Shown here piece by piece: positions 52,304-52,352 of a stretch of 52,352 nt of DNA; position 1 is the first letter of the stretch; every line of letters begins with the position of its first letter. The notes beneath the pieces were generated by a model. It made no database searches. It was not told where the DNA came from and saw only the letters and a program-made list of their open reading frames with translations. Origin of the DNA: Apostichopus californicus (taxonomy: Eukaryota > Echinodermata > Holothuroidea > Aspidochirotida > Stichopodidae); contig JAIPMN010019550.1 in the NCBI GenBank assembly GCA_020650975.1, forward strand, positions 1 through 52,352, read 5' to 3'. The translations under genes were made by a program, and so were the position numbers.

Positions 52304-52352
52304 GTGGAGCTGATGACAAAATCAACCCCTAGTAAAGTTCAGAGGCTCATCT

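Noticed and set aside
12556..52303. CRISPR array or bacterial repeat
   Set aside because: The regular spacing comes from exons with splice sites and coding constraint, not from identical direct repeats; the sequence is eukaryotic.

Overview
The window is eukaryotic, intron-rich, AT-rich invertebrate DNA. The extracellular immunoglobulin (Ig) modules, the style of the Ig exon with its 'SGFRPPVELT' turn, the poly-C/poly-G tracts and the tRNA-derived SINE-like inserts fit an invertebrate deuterostome. An echinoderm, possibly a sea cucumber, is my best guess, at low confidence. No bacterial, viral or organellar gene was seen.

Layout. 1-100 is a GGAC/GGAT tetranucleotide repeat. 101-3813 is non-coding as far as I can see, apart from a weak TATA-like site. 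From 3814 to the stop codon at 52301-52303 everything I can support on the + strand belongs to ONE gene of about 109-111 exons, coding for roughly 2,350-2,400 residues. Exon numbers E1-E109 (plus doubtful E30b and E97b) are mine.

The gene has three parts. (1) E1-E6 (3814-9421), with phase-1 introns after E2: signal peptide, four Ig-like domains, one transmembrane segment. This is an ordinary cell-surface Ig receptor plan. (2) E7-E12 (10484-12234): E7 switches the intron phase from 1 to 0, followed by a Lys/Glu-rich, probably disordered juxtamembrane linker. (3) E13-E109 (12556-52303): a very long cytoplasmic array in which nearly every exon is exactly 54 nt, phase 0 at both ends, and encodes one 18-residue amphipathic helix. 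Two alternating unit types are seen: A, about I-[ST]-x-E-x-F-x-x-x-L-x-x-L-L-x-x-K-K, and B, about [LI]-x-x-x-D-[FLY]-x-x-x-L-x-x-C-[LFV]-K-x-x-L. Two successive exons make a 36-residue helix pair, which suggests an alpha-solenoid. In the centre of the array I also see a higher-order repeat of 13 exons (about 234 residues): E46-58, E59-71 and E72-84 match unit for unit.

The array shows how it grew. A dead exon copy lies in a tandem duplication just before E52 (27921-28265), a dead copy of the fourth Ig exon lies before E5 (8169-8430), and unit lengths are irregular at the array edges but uniform in the middle. I do not recognise the cytoplasmic repeat as a named family. The arrangement suggests a surface Ig receptor joined to an expandable, frame-safe helical scaffold; its function is unknown.
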